NCBI GenBank assembly: GCA_964570205.1
Contig: CAZMXI010000126.1
Location: 1-14,822 of the forward strand
From: CAZMXI01 sp964570205
GTDB lineage: Bacteria; Planctomycetota; Phycisphaerae; Tepidisphaerales; Tepidisphaeraceae
DNA length: 14,822 nt
Reading direction: 5' to 3'
Shown here: one piece after another, positions 13,423-14,822 of the stretch
Layout of the letters: each line of letters starts with the position of its first letter
Position numbering within the stretch: position 1 is the stretch's first letter
Translations under genes and position numbers: made by a program
Notes under the pieces: generated by a model
What the model saw: only the letters and a program-made list of their open reading frames with translations
Told to the model about the DNA's origin: nothing
Database searches by the model: none

Positions 13423-14151
13423 ATGAGCACATTCCCCAATCCCTACTCGCGCCGAGAAACCCGGCCGTTCGACCACGCGGCCGGCGGCAGCCAGGTTCTG
13501 GTGACTTTTTTCAATACGGTCTATGCATGGATGGCGGTTGGATTGGCGACGACGGCGCTGGTCGCGTGGATCGTGTCCGGCAATTCAACCGCGATGGCGG
13601 CCATATTCAACCCCGCCGCTCTGATCGTGCTCTTCATCGCCCAGATCGCGCTGGTCATTGCGATCAGCGCCGCGATCAACAAGATCAGCGCAGGCGTAGC
13701 GACGGCGATGTTCGTGCTGTACGCCGCGCTGATGGGGATGACGCTCTCGGCGATCTTTCTGGTCTATGCATTGGGTACGATCGCCACGGCGTTTGTCGCC
13801 ACGGCCGGCATGTTCGGCGCGATGAGCCTGGTGGGCTTCATTACGAAAAAGGACCTCAGCAGCCTCGGCAGCTTCCTTTTCATGGGCCTGATCGGGCTGG
13901 TTATCGCCAGCATCGTCAATATCTTCTGGGCCAACAGCACGCTTGACTGGATCATTACTTATGCCGGCATTGCGATTTTCCTGGGTCTGACGGTTTACGA
14001 CACGAGTCGCTTGAAGCAGATCGCCTACGCGACGGCAGGGGATCAGGCGATGGCGGCCCGGCTGGCGATCAGCGGAGCGCTGACGCTTTACCTCGACTTC
14101 ATCAACCTGTTCCTGTTCATGCTCAAGCTGCTGGCCAGCCGGGAGCGGTAG
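13423..14151 (+). CDS. Bax inhibitor-1/YccA family membrane protein
   Basis: 242 residues with a hydrophilic N-terminal tail of about 24 residues and then seven hydrophobic spans, the layout of the BI-1 (TMBIM) family. Bacterial members such as YetJ behave as pH-sensitive calcium leak channels, and YccA modulates FtsH. Family marks are the segment GLTVYDTSRLKQI (188-200, Asp193) and the C-terminal LYLDFINLFLFMLKLL (222-237, Asp225); two aspartates near the end are the proposed pH sensor. Length is normal. The ATG at 13423 has GGAG six bases upstream; an ATG at 13372 would overlap the predicted -10 box and add unconserved residues. It ends 10 bases before the convergent uxaE stop. The exact role here is not shown. 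Confidence 0.92.
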   Translation: MSTFPNPYSRRETRPFDHAAGGSQVLVTFFNTVYAWMAVGLATTALVAWIVSGNSTAMAAIFNPAALIVLFIAQIALVIAISAAINKISAGVATAMFVLYAALMGMTLSAIFLVYALGTIATAFVATAGMFGAMSLVGFITKKDLSSLGSFLFMGLIGLVIASIVNIFWANSTLDWIITYAGIAIFLGLTVYDTSRLKQIAYATAGDQAMAARLAISGALTLYLDFINLFLFMLKLLASRER

Positions 14152-14161
14152 CGATTGCCAG

Positions 14162-14822
14162 CTACATCCCCGATCGCAGCGCTGCGAGGTGGCGGCCGAA
14201 ATGCTCGGCCAGAAGCTCATCGTACGTGGCGCGGTGCTGCTTCAGATTGTCAAGGACCAGGGGCTTAAGCTGCGGGTCGGTCAGCACCGATCCGAACGTG
14301 CAATGCAGTATCTGCCGGCCGGGAGCGGTGAAGCCCTTGCCTTGCGGCACATCGGACCAGTTCTCCAGGTAGAGTTTCTCCAGCGTGGCGGTGTCGCTCA
14401 CCTCGGCCGGCGGCGGGGCGCTGGCCAGCGTGGCCGATACGTGGTAAGTCGCCCGGTCGGTGTCGTAATGGCTCCGCGAGAACTCGACGATCCGTCGGAA
14501 CAGCTTCGCATCGTGCCTGGCGACGACGCGGATGGCTTCGAGATAGCTCGTGCCGGCGGTCTTGACATGGAACAGGCCCCTGGTGATCCGCGCCAGCGAG
14601 CCGTAGATCGAGAGCTTGTCGGAGCCGGAGTGCAGGCTCAGCTTGTATGGGCCTAGGAGCGAGGCGATGGCGGCGTGGTCGGCGAGGGATTTCTCGAACG
14701 CCTTCAGGTCGCCCTTGTAGTCCACGCCCTTCTCAAAGTCGCCGATGAACCGAGGCGCCAGGCTCACCAGCTTCACCTTCTCCTGGAGGCAACGGTGGGC
14801 CACGATGTAATGCTCGGCGAGC
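14162..14822 (-). CDS. uxaE: Probable tagaturonate epimerase, C-terminal part (runs off the right edge)
   Basis: The last 220 codons of a gene whose start lies beyond the window; the reading frame is open to the edge, so the GTG at 14803 is internal. The sequence has the blocks GPYKLSLHSGSDKLSIYGSLAR and GLFHVKTAGTSYLEAIRVVA, which I recognise from the UxaE family (D-tagaturonate 3-epimerase). This enzyme interconverts D-tagaturonate and D-fructuronate and so links galacturonate to glucuronate breakdown in some bacteria. The C-terminal VPQGKGFTAPGRQILHCTFGSVL and LAEHFGRHL also fit. No other hexuronate gene is seen in this window. Metal-binding residues cannot be assigned from this part alone. 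The call rests on recalled motifs, so a related sugar isomerase is possible. Confidence 0.75.
   Translation of the reverse strand, partial: LAEHYIVAHRCLQEKVKLVSLAPRFIGDFEKGVDYKGDLKAFEKSLADHAAIASLLGPYKLSLHSGSDKLSIYGSLARITRGLFHVKTAGTSYLEAIRVVARHDAKLFRRIVEFSRSHYDTDRATYHVSATLASAPPPAEVSDTATLEKLYLENWSDVPQGKGFTAPGRQILHCTFGSVLTDPQLKPLVLDNLKQHRATYDELLAEHFGRHLAALRSGM

Overview
The window is high-GC bacterial DNA with tightly packed genes. It most resembles a member of the Planctomycetota, probably Phycisphaerae. The grounds are the atp operon that opens with small AtpZ and AtpI-like membrane proteins, signal-peptide-like leaders on ATP synthase subunits b and c, a CvpA protein with a very large C-terminal part, and TQPATQP-type low-complexity segments in a secreted protein. 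This placement is an inference; no 16S or other marker is present.

Positions 1-4014 (minus strand) hold the upstream half of an F-type ATP synthase operon, in transcription order atpZ, an atpI-like gene, atpB, atpE, atpF, atpH and the first 170 codons of atpA. The catalytic genes atpG, atpD and atpC would lie beyond the left edge. The c subunit has the proton-carrying Glu but lacks the Na+ ligand pattern, so H+ coupling is expected. A divergent intergenic region (4015-4262) carries a plausible promoter for each direction, a dyad, and a perfect hairpin in the atp leader. A 9-bp-arm palindrome between atpF and atpH supplies the atpF stop codon.

Positions 4263-7771 (plus strand) hold a two-gene unit. 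The first gene is a membrane-anchored homologue of type II secretion/type IV pilus assembly ATPases (GspE/PilB). It keeps the tetracysteine zinc site, but its Walker A lysine and His box are gone. The second gene is a CvpA-like membrane protein with about 480 extra residues that I do not recognise. This pair is the most unusual part of the window.

Positions 7865-14822 hold a tspO homologue (plus), purQ (minus, sharing a CTAG palindrome as stop codons with tspO), a large secreted glycoside hydrolase family 2-like protein that lacks the usual acid/base Glu and carries TQP-rich inserts (plus), a Bax inhibitor-1/YccA-family membrane protein (plus), and the 3' part of a probable tagaturonate epimerase gene, uxaE (minus, running off the right edge). 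These genes look independently transcribed. The GH2-like protein and UxaE would both fit growth on plant or algal polysaccharides. No tRNA, rRNA, CRISPR array or insertion sequence was seen.
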